A stretch of DNA of 5,926 bases from an uncultured Lachnospira sp. (GTDB lineage: Bacteria; Bacillota; Clostridia; Lachnospirales; Lachnospiraceae). The stretch lies in contig CAAHEK010000290.1 in NCBI GenBank assembly GCA_900772425.1, positions 1 to 5,926 of the forward strand, read 5' to 3'. Position 1 is the first letter of the stretch. Each line of letters begins with the position of its first letter. The notes under the pieces were generated by a model. It was not told the DNA's origin, ran no database searches, and saw nothing but the letters and a program-made list of their open reading frames with translations. Of this stretch, positions 5,901-5,926 are shown piece by piece. The position numbers were made by a program, and so were the translations under genes.

Positions 5901-5926
5901 ATGAACAATAATGACATCGAAAAGAA
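5901..5926 (+). CDS. Possible start of a further gene, cut by the window end
   Basis: ATG at 5901 opens a frame reading MNNNDIEK to the edge. A purine-rich AAGGA (5884-5888) lies 12 bases before it, the same spacing as for the first ABC gene. No convincing terminator separates it from the preceding ABC gene (5825-5900 is plain AT-rich sequence), so cotranscription is possible. Eight codons are too few to name a product or to be sure it is a gene. Confidence 0.35.

Noticed and set aside
5822..5902. Continuation of the CydC-like protein by frameshift into the next frame
   Set aside because: The neighbouring frame stays open for about 30 codons, but reads a Lys/Ile/Leu-rich string with no resemblance to the ABC C-terminal tail.
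1..5926. Mobile element, CRISPR array or defence system
   Set aside because: No transposase, integrase, terminal inverted repeats, regularly spaced repeats or nuclease-like genes are visible. The only repeats are the two operator-like copies.

Overview
The window looks like chromosomal DNA of a low-GC, AT-rich Gram-positive anaerobe, most likely Clostridia and plausibly Lachnospiraceae. This rests on the base composition, strong AGGAGG-type ribosome binding sites, long AT-rich intergenic hairpins and the style of the proteins. No rRNA or species-specific marker is present, so the placement is an inference. Every gene reads on the + strand.

Layout: (1) The 3' part of a diacylglycerol glycosyltransferase gene of the MGDG-synthase/UgtP type (family GT28) enters from the left edge and ends at 1043. 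(2) A hairpin at 1082-1124 separates it from a 279-residue regulator at 1151-1990. The regulator has a DtxR-like N-terminal half in which the usual metal ligands appear to be replaced, joined to a C-terminal domain I do not recognise. A strong intrinsic terminator at 2017-2067 closes this unit. (3) A gene-free stretch of about 350 bases (2068-2414) is dense in regulatory-looking structure. It holds two near-identical 17-base repeats, each containing a 14-bp palindrome, on either side of a good sigma-A-type promoter. A second promoter has a 10-bp palindrome over its -10, and a leader hairpin lies just before the next gene. (4) Two half-size ABC exporters overlap by one base (4160) and resemble CydD and CydC, which form a heterodimeric exporter. 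(5) After 5824 there is no clear terminator, and a further gene may begin at 5901 and run off the window.

How the parts may work together: the two ABC subunits should form one transporter with two complete ATP sites, made from one mRNA and translationally coupled. The repeats around the promoter suggest control by a dimeric DNA-binding protein. The DtxR-like regulator next door is the obvious candidate, but nothing in the sequence proves it. No cydAB (cytochrome bd) genes are visible, so the link with respiration known from E. coli CydDC cannot be assumed.

I see no CRISPR array, insertion sequence, tRNA, rRNA or known riboswitch. The window is mostly ordinary. The parts worth following up are the paired operator-like repeats and the unusual regulator.
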